A stretch of 64,000 nucleotides of DNA from Luidia sarsii (GCA_949987565.1 OX465109.1:17548915-17612914); one strand, 5' to 3'. Shown: positions 1 through 12,242, numbered from the stretch's first letter. A program made the numbers and translations. The notes: generated by a model not told the origin, from the sequence alone.

Positions 1-249
1 CAATGCGTCTGTTTCGTTCGGTTCAGTAGTCGCCCCTTTACCCCCTATGATTCTGTTTCGTTCTGCTAAGTAGACACCCCTTTGCATCTGTTTCATTCTG
101 TTATGTAGTCACCCCTTTACCCCAATGTGTCTGTTTCATTCTGCTAAGTAGTCACCCCTTTACCCCAATGATTCTGTTTCGTTCTGTTAAGTAGTCATCC
201 CTTTATCCGCAATGCGTCTGTTTCGTTCTGTTAAGTAGTCATCCCTTTA

Positions 250-1445
250 TCAGCAATGCGTCTGTTTCGTTCGGTTCAGTAGTCGCCCCTTTACCCCCAC
301 TGATTCTGTTTCGTTCTGTTAAGTAGTCACCTCTTTATCCGCAATGCGTCTGTTTCGTTCTGTTAAGTAGTCGCCCCTTTACCCCCAATGCATCTGTTTC
401 ATTCTGTTATGTAGTCACCCCTTTACCCCCAATGCATCTGTTTCATTATTTTAAGTAGTCGCCCCTTTACCCCCAATGCATCTGTTTCATTCTGTTCAGT
501 AGTCGCCCCTTTACCCCCAATGCATCTGTTTCGTTCTGTTAAGTAGACACCCCTTTGCGTCTTTTTCATTCTGTTAAGTAGTCGCCCCTTTACCCCCAAT
601 GTGTCTGTTTCATTCTGCTAAGTAGTCGCCCCTTTACCCCAATGATTCTGTTTCGTTCTATTAAGTAGTCACCCCTTTATCCGCAATGCGTCTGTTTCGT
701 TCTGTTAAGTAGTCACCCCTTTATCAGCAATGCGTCTGTTTCGTTCGGTTCAGTAGTCGCCCCTTTACCCCCTATGATTCTGTTTCGTTCTGCTAAGTAG
801 ACACCCCTTTGCATCTGTTTCATTCTGTTATGTAGTCACCCCTTTACCCCCAATGCATCTGTTTCATTATGTTAAGTAGTCGCCCCTTTACCCCCAATGC
901 ATCTGTATTGTTCTGTTAAGTAGTCGCCCCTTTACCCCTAATGCGGCTGTTTCATTCTGTTAAGTAGTCGCCCCTTTACCCCCAATGCATCTGTTTCGTT
1001 CTGTTAAGTAGACACCCCTTTGCATCTTTTTCATTCTGTTAGGTAGTCGCCCCTTTACCCCCAATGTGTCTGTTTCATTCTGCTAAGTAGTCGCCCCTTT
1101 ACCCCCAATGTGTCTGTTTCATTCTGCTAAGTAGTCGCCCCTTTACCCCCAATGTGTCTGTTTCATTCTGCTAAGTAGTCGCCCCTTTACCCCAATGATT
1201 CTGTTTCATTCTGTTAAGTAGCCGCCCCTTTACCCCCAATGCGCCTGTTTCATTCTGTTAGGTAGTCACCCCTTTACCCCAATGTGTCTGTTTCGTTCTT
1301 TAAGTAGTCACCCCTTTACCCCCAATGCATCTGTTTCATTCTGTTAAGTAGTCGCCGCTTTACCCGCAATGTGTCTCTTTCATTCTGCTAAGTAGACACC
1401 CCTTTGCATCTTTTTCATTCTGTTAAGTAGTCGCCCCTTTACCCC
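250..1445 (+). repeat. Satellite segmental duplication, copy 1 (offset 3,254 bp)
   Basis: The order of variant monomers here is repeated 3,254 bp downstream at 3504-4699. Anchors are ccactgattc at 297 and 3551, and the tgcatctttttcattctg variant at 1021 and 4275. The two copies diverge just after 1445/4699, where one continues with aatgattctg and the other with aaatgtgtctg. Edges are approximate, from reading by eye. Confidence 0.8.
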
Positions 1446-3503
1446 AATGATTCTGTTTCATTCTGTTAAGTAGCCGCCCCTTTACCCCCAATGCGCCTGT
1501 TTCATTCTGTTAGGTAGTCACCCCTTTACCCCAATGTGTCTGTTTCGTTCTTTAAGTAGTCACCCCTTTACCCCCAATGCATCTGTTTCATTATTTTAAG
1601 TAGTCGCCCCTTTACCCCCAATGCATCTGTATTGTTCTGTTAAGTAGTCGCCCCTTTACCCCTAATGCGTCTGTTTCATTCTGTTCAGTAGTCGCCCCTT
1701 TACCCCCAATGCATCTGTTTCGTTCTGTTAAGTAGACACCCCTTTGCGTCTTTTTCATTCTGTTAAGTAGTCGCCCCTTTACCCCCAATGTGTCTGTTTC
1801 ATTCTGCTAAGTAGTCGCCCCTTTACCCCAATGATTCTGTTTCGTTCTGTTAAGTAGTCGCCCCTTTACCCCCAATGCGTCTGTTTCATTCTGTTAGGAA
1901 GACACCCCTTTACCCCAATGTGTCTCTTTCATTCTGCTAAGTAGTCGCCCCTTTACCCCAATGATTCTGTTTCGTTCTGTTATGTAGTCACCCCTTTATC
2001 CGCAATGCGTCTGTTTCGTTCTGTTAAGTAGTCACCCCTTTATCAGCAATGCGTCTGTTTCGTTCGGTTCAGTAGTCGCCCCTTTACCCCCACTGATTCT
2101 GTTTCGTTCTGTTAAGTAGTCACCCCTTTATCCGCAATGCGTCTGTTTCGTTCTGTTAAGTAGTCGCCCCTTTACCCCCAATGCATCTGTTTCATTCTGT
2201 AATGTAGTCACCCCTTTACCCCCAATGCATCTGTTTCATTATTTTAAGTAGTCGCCCCTTTACCCCCAATGCATCTGTATTGTTCTGTTAAGTAGTCGCC
2301 CCTTTACCCCTAATGCGTCTGTTTCATTCTGTTCAGTAGTCGCCCCTTTACCCCCAATGCATCTGTTTCGTTCTGTTAAGTAGACACCCCTTTGCGTCTT
2401 TTTCATTCTGTTAAGTAGTCGCCCCTTTACCCCCAATGTGTCTGTTTCATTCTGCTAAGTAGTCGCCCCTTTACCCCAATGATTCTGTTTCGTTCTGTTA
2501 AGTAGTCACCCCTTTATCCGCAATGCGTCTGTTTCGTTCTGTTAAGTAGTCACCCCTTTATCAGCAATGCGTCTGTTTCGTTCGGTTCAGTAGTCGCCCC
2601 TTTACCCCCTATGATTCTGTTTCGTTCTGCTAAGTAGACACCCCTTTGCATCTGTTTCATTCTGTTATGTAGTCACCCCTTTACCCCAATGTGTCTGTTT
2701 CATTCTGCTAAGTAGTCACCCCTTTACCCCAATGATTCTGTTTCGTTCTGTTAAGTAGTCACCCCTTTATCCGCAATGCGTCTGTTTCGTTCTGTTAAGT
2801 AGTCACCCCTTTATCAGCAATGCGTCTGTTTCGTTCGGTTCAGTAGTCGCCCCTTTACCCCCTATGATTCTGTTTCGTTCTGCTAAGTAGACACCCCTTT
2901 GCATCTGTTTCATTCTGTTATGTAGTCACCCCTTTACCCCAATGTGTCTGTTTCATTCTGCTAAGTAGTCACCCCTTTACCCCAATGATTCTGTTTCGTT
3001 CTGTTAAGTAGTCATCCCTTTATCCGCAATGCGTCTGTTTCGTTCTGTTAAGTAGTCATCCCTTTATCAGCAATGCGTCTGTTTCGTTCTGTTCAGTGGT
3101 CGCCCCTTTACCCCAATGATTCTGTTTCGTTCCGTTAAGTAGTCACCCCTTTATCCGCAATGCGTCTGTTTCGTTCTGTTAAGTAGTCGCCCCTTTACCC
3201 CCAATGCATCTGTTTCATTCTGTTATGTAGTCACCCCTTTACCCCCAATGCATCTGTTTCATTCTGTAAAGTAGACACCCCTTTACTCCCAATGCGTCTG
3301 TTTCATTCTGTTAAGTAGTCGCCCCTTTACCCCCAATGCGTCTGTTTCATTCTGTTAGGAAGACACCCCTTTACCCCAATGTGTCTCTTTCATTCTGCTA
3401 AGTAGTCGCCCCTTTACCCCAATGATTCTGTTTCGTTCTGTTATGTAGTCACCCCTTTATCCGCAATGCGTCTGTTTCGTTCTGTTAAGTAGTCACCCCT
3501 TTA

Positions 3504-4699
3504 TCAGCAATGCGTCTGTTTCGTTCGGTTCAGTAGTCGCCCCTTTACCCCCACTGATTCTGTTTCGTTCTGTTAAGTAGTCACCTCTTTATCCGCAATG
3601 CGTCTGTTTCGTTCTGTTAAGTAGTCGCCCCTTTACCCCCAATGCATCTGTTTCATTCTGTTATGTAGTCACCCCTTTACCCCCAATGCATCTGTTTCAT
3701 TATTTTAAGTAGTCGCCCCTTTACCCCCAATGCATCTGTTTCATTCTGTTCAGTAGTCGCCCCTTTACCCCCAATGCATCTGTTTCGTTCTGTTAAGTAG
3801 ACACCCCTTTGCGTCTTTTTCATTCTGTTAAGTAGTCGCCCCTTTACCCCCAATGTGTCTGTTTCATTCTGCTAAGTAGTCGCCCCTTTACCCCAATGAT
3901 TCTGTTTCGTTCTATTAAGTAGTCACCCCTTTATCCGCAATGCGTCTGTTTCGTTCTGTTAAGTAGTCACCCCTTTATCAGCAATGCGCCTGTTTCGTTC
4001 GGTTCAGTAGTCGCCCCTTTACCCCCTATGATTCTGTTTCGTTCTGCTAAGTAGACACCCCTTTGCATCTGTTTCATTCTGTTATGTAGTCACCCCTTTA
4101 CCCCCAATGCATCTGTTTCATTATGTTAAGTAGTCGCCCCTTTACCCCCAATGCATCTGTATTGTTCTGTTAAGTAGTCGCCCCTTTACCCCTAATGCGG
4201 CTGTTTCATTCTGTTAAGTAGTCGCCCCTTTACCCCCAATGCATCTGTTTCGTTCTGTTAAGTAGACACCCCTTTGCATCTTTTTCATTCTGTTAGGTAG
4301 TCGCCCCTTTACCCCCAATGTGTCTGTTTCATTCTGCTAAGTAGTCGCCCCTTTACCCCCAATGTGTCTGTTTCATTCTGCTAAGTAGTCGCCCCTTTAC
4401 CCCCAATGTGTCTGTTTCATTCTGCTAAGTAGTCGCCCCTTTACCCCAATGATTCTGTTTCATTCTGTTAAGTAGCCGCCCCTTTACCCCCAATGCGCCT
4501 GTTTCATTCTGTTAGGTAGTCACCCCTTTACCCCAATGTGTCTGTTTCGTTCTTTAAGTAGTCACCCCTTTACCCCCAATGCATCTGTTTCATTCTGTTA
4601 AGTAGTCGCCGCTTTACCCGCAATGTGTCTCTTTCATTCTGCTAAGTAGACACCCCTTTGCATCTTTTTCATTCTGTTAAGTAGTCGCCCCTTTACCCC
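3504..4699 (+). repeat. Satellite segmental duplication, copy 2 (offset 3,254 bp)
   Basis: Second copy of 250-1445 with the same series of variant monomers. Only occasional base differences were noticed, for example gcgcctg at about 3985 against gcgtctg at about 731. This points to unequal crossing-over or amplification of a block of roughly 27 monomers. Confidence 0.8.
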
Positions 4700-5735
4700 A
4701 AATGTGTCTGTTTCATTCTGCTAAGTAGTCGCCCCTTTACCCCAATGATTCTGTTTCATTCTGTTAAGTAGTCACCCCTTTATCCGCAATGCGCCTGTTT
4801 CATTCTGTTAGGTAGTCACCCCTTTACCCCCAATGCGCCTGTTTCATTCTGTTAGGTAGTCACCCCTTTACCCCAATGTGTCTGTTTCGTTCTTTAAGTA
4901 GTCACCCCTTTACCCCCAATGCATCTGTTTCATTCTGTTAAGTAGTCGCCCCTTTATCCGCAATGTGTCTCTTTCATTCTGCTAAGTAGTCGCCCCTTTA
5001 CCCCAATGTGTCTGTTTCGTTCTTTAAGTAGTCACCCCTTTACCCCCAATGCATCTGTTTCATTCTGTTAAGTAGTCGCCCTTTTACCCCAATGCGTCTG
5101 TTTCATTGTTAAGGTAGAGACCCCTTTACCCCATTGCATCTGTTTCATTCTGTTAAGTAGTCACCCCTTTATTCCCAATGCGTCTGTTTCATTCTGTTAA
5201 GTAGTAGCCCTTTTACGCCCAATGCATCTGTTTCATTCTGTTATGTAGTCACCCCTTTACCCCCAATGCATCTGTTTCATTCTGTTAAGTAGTCGCCCCT
5301 TTACCCCCAATGCATCTGTTTCATTCTGTTAAGTAGTCGCCCCTTTACCCCCAATGCATCTGTTTCGTTCTGTTAAGTAGTCGCCTCTTTACCCCTAATG
5401 CGTCTGTTTCATTCTGCTAAGTAGTCGCCCCTTTACCCCCGATGCGTCTGTTTCATTCTGTTAAGGTAGACACCCCTTTACCCCATTGCATCTGTTTCAT
5501 TCTGTTAAGTAGTTGCCCCTTTATTCCCAATGCGTCTGTTTCATTCTGTTAAGTAGTAGCCCTTTTACCCCCAATGCGTCTGTCTCGTTCTGTTAAGTAG
5601 TCACCCCTTTACCACTGATGCGTCTGTTTCATTCTGCTAAGTAGTCGCCCCTTTACCCCAAATGCATCTGTTTCGTTCTGTTAAGTAGTCACCCCTTTAC
5701 CCCCAATGCGTCTGTTGCATTCTGTTAAGTAGTCA

Positions 5736-5743
5736 CCCCTTCA
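5736..5743. repeat. Left target-site duplication of the MITE (8 bp)
   Basis: ccccttca directly abuts the left terminal inverted repeat. The sequence after the right terminal repeat is cccctttA (6750-6757), a match at 7 of 8 positions. Eight-base duplications are typical of hAT transposons. Because the target is satellite, the match could partly reflect the repeated unit itself. Confidence 0.6.
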
Positions 5744-5759
5744 TAAGGTTGTTCGATAT
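5744..5759 (+). repeat. Left terminal inverted repeat of the MITE
   Basis: TAAGGTTGTTCGATAT, a perfect inverted match to 6734-6749. It is followed by a palindromic gatatatcgtgatatcgcg stretch that also has a looser counterpart at the right end. Confidence 0.9.
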
Positions 5760-6733
5760 TTTGATATATCGTGATATCGCGATATCACTTTCCGGCGATT
5801 ATGTTGTTTACATATTTTACATAATTATGTTTTAATCTCAGAAAATCAAAATCAAAATCAAAGAGGAAAGACGTTGGAAAAATGTCACTGTTCATAACGC
5901 ACATGCGACCTCTGATTTCTCGATCCTTCTATGTTGCTCTGGTACCCGCCACGCAGCTGTACTAAATGCACATGTAAGGCAACGTACACCAGTTAAGTAT
6001 GGCAAGGCCATTAGCACATCGTGTACACCAAAGTTCGGTGGACTTTTTTTTTTTTTTAGGGGGGGGGGTCGCGTCGCGATCTATTCCAACTTGAATGATT
6101 CCAACTTGGACAAGTATACTAACAATCATTTTGTGGCGTGGATGAGAAAGGGTGAACTGCTGCTTTACTCTCATTATTAGCAGTCCCCCCCCCCCCCAAA
6201 AAAAGTACAGTAAACATTTTTCCAGTACGCATCCGTACGACCGAAAGGGACATCAGATTTTGTTCAAGGTGATCGTTATGCCGACGTAAATGTACTGATG
6301 GTTTGTCTCCCCTCATGAAAATTAATCTGAAGACCATTGGCTCTGGCCAGACATGTATTTGTGACGTCATATGTAAGAATCGAGTTGCTGAAAACAGCTT
6401 GGGATATCGTCTTTTTTTAATGTAATAACGTATTCTTAATACATCAACAAAAAATAGTTTCGTTTTGGCGGATACTTTTAAAAGAGTGACCTGGGATAGT
6501 TGTTTTAATTTTTTTCGTTGACAAATGAGGAGTTTAAGGGGGGGTTAAACAATTGGTAACTATAGCTAAAAGTTAGATGCATTTTCTACATGTAAGTTTC
6601 CGGCAATCACAGTGTGTATTGAATAGAAAAATCCAGGTCACTACCTTGACTTCCGCTTACGCACCAGATATCGCGATTATATCAAATATCGCGATATATT
6701 CCTGACGATATATATCGAAACCATAAATTCCGG

Positions 6734-6749
6734 ATATCGAACAACCTTA
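6734..6749 (-). repeat. Right terminal inverted repeat of the MITE
   Basis: ATATCGAACAACCTTA is the exact reverse complement of 5744-5759. Satellite sequence resumes immediately with cccctttacccc. Confidence 0.9.
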
Positions 6750-6757
6750 CCCCTTTA
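6750..6757. repeat. Right target-site duplication of the MITE (8 bp)
   Basis: cccctttA matches the left copy ccccttca at 7 of 8 positions. It is also the ordinary cccctttacc part of the satellite unit. Confidence 0.6.
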
Positions 6758-6986
6758 CCCCAATGAGTCTGTTTCATTCTGTTAAGTAGTCACCCCTTTA
6801 CCCCCAATGCGTCTGTTTCATTCGATTAAGTAGTCACCCCTTTACCCCAATGCTTCTGTTTCGTTCTATTAAGTAGTCACCTGTTTACCAAAATGCGTCT
6901 GTCTCGTTCTGTTAAGTAGTCACCTGTTTACCCCCAATGCATCTGTCTCGGTCTGTTAAGTAGTCACCCCTTTACCCCTGATGCGT

Positions 6987-7207
6987 GAGAGTTTGCCTTT
7001 GACACTGACCTTGTTGCAAATGGATGTAAGGACAAGCTCGTAGCAGTCAGTGCCCATCTGTCACAGGACTTTGTGGAAGCTCATCTTCATGGGTCCGCAG
7101 AGCTCAAGCAGGATGATGTTCACCATCTGAAGATCTGCAAGGCAATAAGTACAAATTTAGCAAAGTTCTTTATCTGGTTTACACAAATTGTGTTTGATTA
7201 TTTTCAG
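6987..7207. repeat. 221-bp non-satellite module, copy 1
   Basis: This unique sequence replaces the ctgtttcattctgttaag part of one monomer, between gatgcgt and tagccacccc. It is the most diverged of seven copies, all exactly 221 bp. Distinguishing differences include tgtaaggac, tttgtggaagctcat and ataagtacaaatttagcaaag. A plus-strand frame stays open and would end in the TAG just after the module. On the minus strand 7010-7134 looks like an exon of 125 nt: ccttgcag before it and gtcagt after it. I recognise no protein in either direction; it is probably a captured fragment of another locus. Confidence 0.8.
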
Positions 7208-8796
7208 TAGCCACCCCTTTACACCAAATGCACATTTTGTTCTGTTACATGTACTGCAAGTAGTCTGTAAGTGTTTCGTTCTGTTGAGTAGTCACCCCTT
7301 TATCCCCAATGCGTCTGTTTCGTTCTGTTCAGTAGTAACCCCTTAATCCCCAATGCGTCTGTTTCATTCTGTTAAGTAGTCATCCCTTTACCCCCAATGC
7401 GTCTGTTTCGTTCTGTTCAGGAATAACCCCTTTATCCCCAATGCATCTGTTTCACTCTGTTAAGTAGCTACCCTTATATCCCCAATAGATCTGTTTAGTT
7501 CTGTTAAGTAGTCACCCCTTTACCCCCGATGCGTCTGTTTCATTCTGTTAAGTAGTCGCCCCTTTACCCCATTGCATCTGTTTCGTTCTGTTAAGTAGTC
7601 ACCCCTTTACCCCCAATGCGTCTGTTTCGTTCTGTTAAGTAGTCACCCCTTTACCCCCAATGCGTCTGTTTCATTTTGTTAAGTAGTCACCCCTTTACCC
7701 CATTGCATCTGTTTCATTCTGTTAAGTAGTCACCCCTTTACTCCCAATGCGTCTGTTTCATTCTGTTAAGAAGTCACCCCTTTACCCCCGATGTGTCTGT
7801 TTCATTCTGTTAAGTAGTCACCCCTTTACCCCCAATGCGTCTGTTTCATCCTGTTAAGAAGTCACCCCTTTACCCCCAATGCGTCTGTTTCATCCTGTTA
7901 AGAAGTCACCCCTTTACCCCCGATGTGTCTGTTTCATTCTGTTAAGTAGTCACCCCTTTACCCCAATCAGTCTGTTTCGTTCTGTTAAGTAGTCGCCCCT
8001 TTACCCCCAATGCGTCTGTTTCATTCTGTTAAGTAGTCGCCCCTTTACCCCCATTGCATATGTTTCGTTCTGTTAAGAAGTCACCCCTTTACCCCCAATG
8101 CGTCTGTTTGATTCGGTTAAATAGTCACCCCTTTACCCCAATCAGTCTGTTTCGTTCTGTTAAGTAGTCACCACTTTACCCCCAATGCGTCTGTTTCATT
8201 CTGTTCAGTAGACACCCCTTTACCCCAAATGTGTCTGTTTCGTTCTGCTAAATAGTCGCCCCTTTACCCCCAATGCGTCTGTTTCGTTCTGTTCAGTAGT
8301 CACCCCTTTACCCCAAATGCGTCTGTTTCATTAAGTAGTCACCCCTTTACTCCAATGCGTCTGTTTCATTCTGTTAAGTAGTCGCCCATTTTACACGCAA
8401 TGAGTCTGTTTCATTCTGTTAAGTAGTCGCCCCTTTACCCCCAATGAGTCTGTTTCGTTCTGTTAAGTAGTCGCCCCTTTACCCCCAATGAGTCTGCTTC
8501 ATTCTGTTAAGTAGTCGCCCCTTTACCCCCAATGAGTCTGTTTCGTTCTGTTAAGTAGTCAGCCCTTTACCCCCAATGCGTCTGTTTCATTCTGTTAAGT
8601 AGTCGCCCATTTTACACCCAATGCGTCTGTTTCATTCTGTTAAGTAGTCACCCCTTTACCCCCAATGCGTCTGTTTCATTAAGTAGTCACCCCTTTACCC
8701 CCAATGCTTCTGTTTCGTTCTGTTAAGTAGTCACCTGTTTACCAAAATGCGTCTGTCTCGTTCTGTTACGTAGTCACCCCTTTACCACTGATGCGT

Positions 8797-9017
8797 GAGA
8801 GTTTGCCTTTGACACTGACCTTGTTGCAAATGGATGTCAGGACAAGCTCGTAGCAGTCAGTGCCCATCTGTCACAGGACTTTGGGGAGGCTCATCTTCAT
8901 GCTTCTGCAGAGCTCAAGCAGGATGATGTTCACCATCTGAAGATCTGCAAGGCAATGAGGATAAATTTAGCACAGTTCTTTATCTGGTTTACACAAATTG
9001 TGTTTGATTATTTTCAG
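8797..9017. repeat. 221-bp non-satellite module, copy 2
   Basis: Same module and same junctions as copy 1, 1,810 bp downstream of it. It differs by substitutions only, such as cttcatgcttctgcag and aggataaattt. The plus frame is open to the TAG at the right junction. The minus-strand exon-like segment is 8820-8944. Confidence 0.8.
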
Positions 9018-9879
9018 TAGCCACCCCTTTACACCAAATGCACATTCGTTTTGTTACATGTACTGGAAGTAGTCACCCTTTATCCCAAATGCATCTGTTT
9101 CGTTCTGTTCAGTAGTAACACCTTTACCCCCAATGTGTCTGTTTCATTCTGTTAAGTAGTCGCCCCTCTACCCCCATTGCATCTGTTTCATTCTGATAAG
9201 TAGTCACCCCTTTACCCCAATGCGTCTGTTTCGTTCTGTTCAGTAGTCACCCCTATACCCCCAATGAGTCTGTTTCATTCTGTTAAGTAGTCGCCCCTTT
9301 AACAGCAATGAGTCTGTTTCGTTCTGTTAAGTAGTCACCCCTTTACCCCAAATGTGTCTGTTTCATTCTGTTAAGTAGTCGCCCCTTTACCCCCAATGCG
9401 TCTGTTTCTTCTGTTCAGTAGTCACCCCTTTACCCCAATCAGTCTGTTTTATTCGGTTAAGTAGTCACCCCTTTACCCCCAATGCATCTGTTTCATTCTG
9501 TTAAGTAGTCACCCCTTTACCCCAATCAGTCTGTTTCGTTCTGTTAAGTAGTCACCACTTTACCCCAAATGCGTCTGTTTCATTCTGTTAAGTAGTCACC
9601 CCTTTACCCCAATCAGTCTGTTTCATTCTGTTAAGTAGTCGCCCCTTTACCCCCATTGCATCTGTTTCGTTCTGTTAAGTAGTCACCCCTTTACCCCCAA
9701 TGCGTCTGTTTTATTCAGTTAAGTAGTCACCCCTTTACCACAATGCATCTGTTTAGTTCTGTTAAGTAGTCACCCCTTTACCCCCAATGCTTCTGTTTCG
9801 TTCTGTTAAGTAGTCACCTGTTTACCAAAATGCGTCTGTCTCGTTCTGTTACGTAGTCACCCCTTTACCACTGATGCGT

Positions 9880-10100
9880 GAGAGTTTGCCTTTGACACTG
9901 ACCTTGTTGCAAATGGATGTCAGGACAAGCTCGTAGCAGTCAGTGCCCATCTGTCACAGGACTTTGGGGAGGCTCATCTTCATGCGTCTGCAGAGCTCAA
10001 GCAGGATGATGTTCACCATCTGATGATCTGCAAGGCAATGAGGACAAATTTAGCACAGTTCTTTATCTAGTTTACACAAATTGTGTTTGATTATTTTTAA
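9880..10100. repeat. 221-bp non-satellite module, copy 3 (plus frame broken)
   Basis: Same length and junctions as the other copies. Here the plus frame is interrupted by TAG (tttatctagttt instead of tttatctggttt), and the 3' ttttcag has become tttttaa. The change ctgaagatc to ctgatgatc also occurs. The loss of the frame argues against a conserved protein in this orientation. Confidence 0.8.
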
Positions 10101-12021
10101 TAGCCACCCCTTTACACCAAATGCACATTTCGTTTTGTTACATGTACTGGAAGTAGTCACCCTTTATTCCAAATGCATCTGTTTCGTTCTGTTCAGTAGT
10201 AACACATTCATGCCCAATGCGTCTGTTTCGTTCTGTTAAGTACCTACCCTTATATCCGCAATAGATCTGTTTCGTTCTGTTAAGCAGTCACCCCTTTACC
10301 CCCGATGCGTCTGTTTCATTCTGTTAAGTAGTCACCCCTTTACCCCCAATGCGTCTGTTTCATTCTGTTACGTAGTCACCCCTTTACCCCAAATGCGTCT
10401 GCTTCGTTCTGTTAAGTAGTCATCCCTTTACCCGCAATGCGTCTGTTTTGTTCTGTTCAGTAGTCACCCCTTTACCCCAATGAGTCTGTGTCGTTGTGTT
10501 AAGTAGTCACCCCTTTACCCGCAATGCGTCTGTTTCGTTCTGTTAAGTAGTCAGCCCATTACCACCAATGCGTCTGTTTCATTCTGTTAAGTAGACACCC
10601 CTTTACCCCCAATGCGTCTGTTTCGTTCTATTAAGTAGTCACCCCTTTACCCCCAATGCGTCTGTTTCATTCTGTTAAGTAGTCACCCCATTACCCCCAA
10701 TGCGTCTGTTTCATTCTGTTAAGTAGACACCCCTTTACCCCCAATGCGTCTGTTTCATTCTGTTAAGTAGTCACCCTCTTTACCCCCAATGCGTCTGTTT
10801 CATTTTTGTTAAGTAGTCATCCCTTTACCCCATTACATCTGTTTCATTCTGTTAAGTAGTCACCCCTTTACTCCCAATGCGTCTGTTTCGTTCTGTTAAG
10901 TAGTCACCCCTTTACCACCAATGCATCTGTTTCATTATGTTAAGTAGTCGCCCCTTTACCCGCAATGCGTCTGTTTCATTCTGATAAGTAGTCACCCCTT
11001 TAATCCCCAATGCGTCTGTTTCATTCTGTTAAGTAGTCACCCTTTTACCCCAAAAGCGTTTGTTTCATTCTGTTAAGTAGTCACCCCTTTACTCCCAATG
11101 CGTCTGTTTCGTTCAGTTAGGTAGTCACCCCTTTACCCCCAATGTGTCTGTTTCATTCTGTTAAGTAGTCGCCCCTTTACCCCATTGCATCTGTTTCATT
11201 CTGATAAGTAGTCACCCCTTTACCCTAATGCGTCTGTTTCGTTCTGTTCAGTAGTCACCCCTATACCCCCAATGAGTCTGTTTCATTCTGTTAAGTAGTC
11301 GCCCCTTTACCCCCAATGAGTCTGTTTCATTCTGTTAAGTAGTCGCCCCTTTACCCGCAATGCGTCCGTTTCGTTCTGTTCAGTAGTCGCCCCTATACCC
11401 GCAATGAGTCTGTTTCGTTCTGTTCAGTAGTCGCCCCTTTACCCCCAATGAGTCTGTTTCATTCTGTTAAGTAGACACCCCTTTACCCCCAATGCGTCTG
11501 TTTCATTCTGTTAAGTAGTCACCCTCTTTACCCCCAATGCGTCTGTTTCGTTGTGTTAAGTAGTCATCCCTTTACCCGCAATGCGTCTGTTTCGTTCTGT
11601 TCAGTAGTCACCCCTTTACCCCAATGAGTCTGTGTCGTTGTGTTAAGTAGTCACTCCTTTACCCGCAATGCGTCTGTTTCATTCTGTTAAGTAGTCACCC
11701 CTTTACCCAATCAGTCTGTTTCGTTCTGTTAAGTAGTCGCCCCTTTACCCCCAATGCGTCTGTTTCATTCTGTTAAGTAGTCGCACCTTTACCCCCATTG
11801 CATCTGTTTCGTTCTGTTAAGTAGTCACCCCTTTACCCCCAATGCGTCTGTTTTATTCAGTTAAGTAGTCACCCCTTTACCACAATGCATCTGTTTAGTT
11901 CTGTTAAGTAGTCACCCCTTTACCCCCAATGCTTCTGTTTCGTTCTGTTAAGTAGTCACCTGTTTACCAAAATGCGTCTGTTTCATTCTGTTAAGTAGTC
12001 ACCCCTTTACCACTGATGCGT

Positions 12022-12242
12022 GAGTGTTTGCCTTTGACACTGACCTTGTTGCAAATGGATGTCAGGACAAGCTCGTAGCAGTCAGTGCCCATCTGTCACA
12101 GGACTTTGGGGAGGCTAATCTTCATGGGTCTGCAGAGCTCAAGCAGGATGATGTTCACCATCTGAAGATCTGCAAGGCAATGAGGACAAATTTAGCACAG
12201 TTCTTTATCTGGTTTACACAAATTGTGTTTGATTATTTTCAG
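12022..12242. repeat. 221-bp non-satellite module, copy 4
   Basis: The plus frame reads for 73 codons from gtgtttgcc at 12024 to the TAG at 12243-12245, directly after a TGA. Because this is a eukaryotic satellite, the GTG is not a credible start. The minus strand has an exon-like layout: a pyrimidine-rich tract and ttgcag acceptor at the 12170 side, exon 12045-12169, and AAG|GTCAGT donor. The minus exon frame has one TGA in its middle, present in all seven copies. It is identical to copy 5. Function is unknown. Confidence 0.8.

Larger units (their letters stand above)
1..5735 (+). repeat. 44-bp satellite array, block 1
   Basis: This is a continuous head-to-tail array of a monomer of about 44 bp with pieces aatgcgtctg, ttctgttaagtag and cacccctttaccccc. 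Some copies are 43 bp because they have four rather than five C's before aatg. This block has its own variants: ttcggttcagtagtcgcccc, tttatcagcaatgcg, ccccactgattctg, and a shortened form in which gacacccctttgcatc runs directly into the next unit. These variants recur in the same order, which shows higher-order duplication. taagtag in each unit, with a length not divisible by three, closes every forward frame. No gene is visible. Confidence 0.97.
5744..6749. mobile_element. hAT-like non-autonomous DNA transposon (MITE), 1,006 bp
   Basis: A unique AT-rich segment interrupts the satellite and is bounded by perfect 16-bp inverted repeats: TAAGGTTGTTCGATAT at 5744-5759 and its reverse complement at 6734-6749. 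Subterminal stretches on both sides are rich in gatatatcg/cgcgatatc palindromes. An 8-bp near-perfect target duplication flanks it. No transposase-like frame is present; the two minus-strand frames at 5962-6174 and 6119-6370 run through homopolymers and show no motif. Family placement in hAT rests on the 8-bp duplication and TIR style and is an inference. The interior holds a T14-A-G10 tract (6044-6068), a C13A7 tract (6185-6204) and a perfect CRE-type palindrome tgacgtca at 6362-6369, possibly by chance. Confidence 0.82.

Noticed and set aside
6362..6369. tgacgtca as a working CRE promoter element
   Set aside because: A single 8-bp palindrome in a non-coding MITE with no gene nearby; chance is sufficient.
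5962..6370. Minus-strand frames inside the MITE
   Set aside because: They overlap, run through poly-G/poly-T and poly-C/poly-A tracts, and show no transposase or other motif.
10015..10045. Second hammerhead at ctgatgatctgcaagg
   Set aside because: It comes from a one-base change in a 221-bp module; there is no GAAA at the right distance and no stems.
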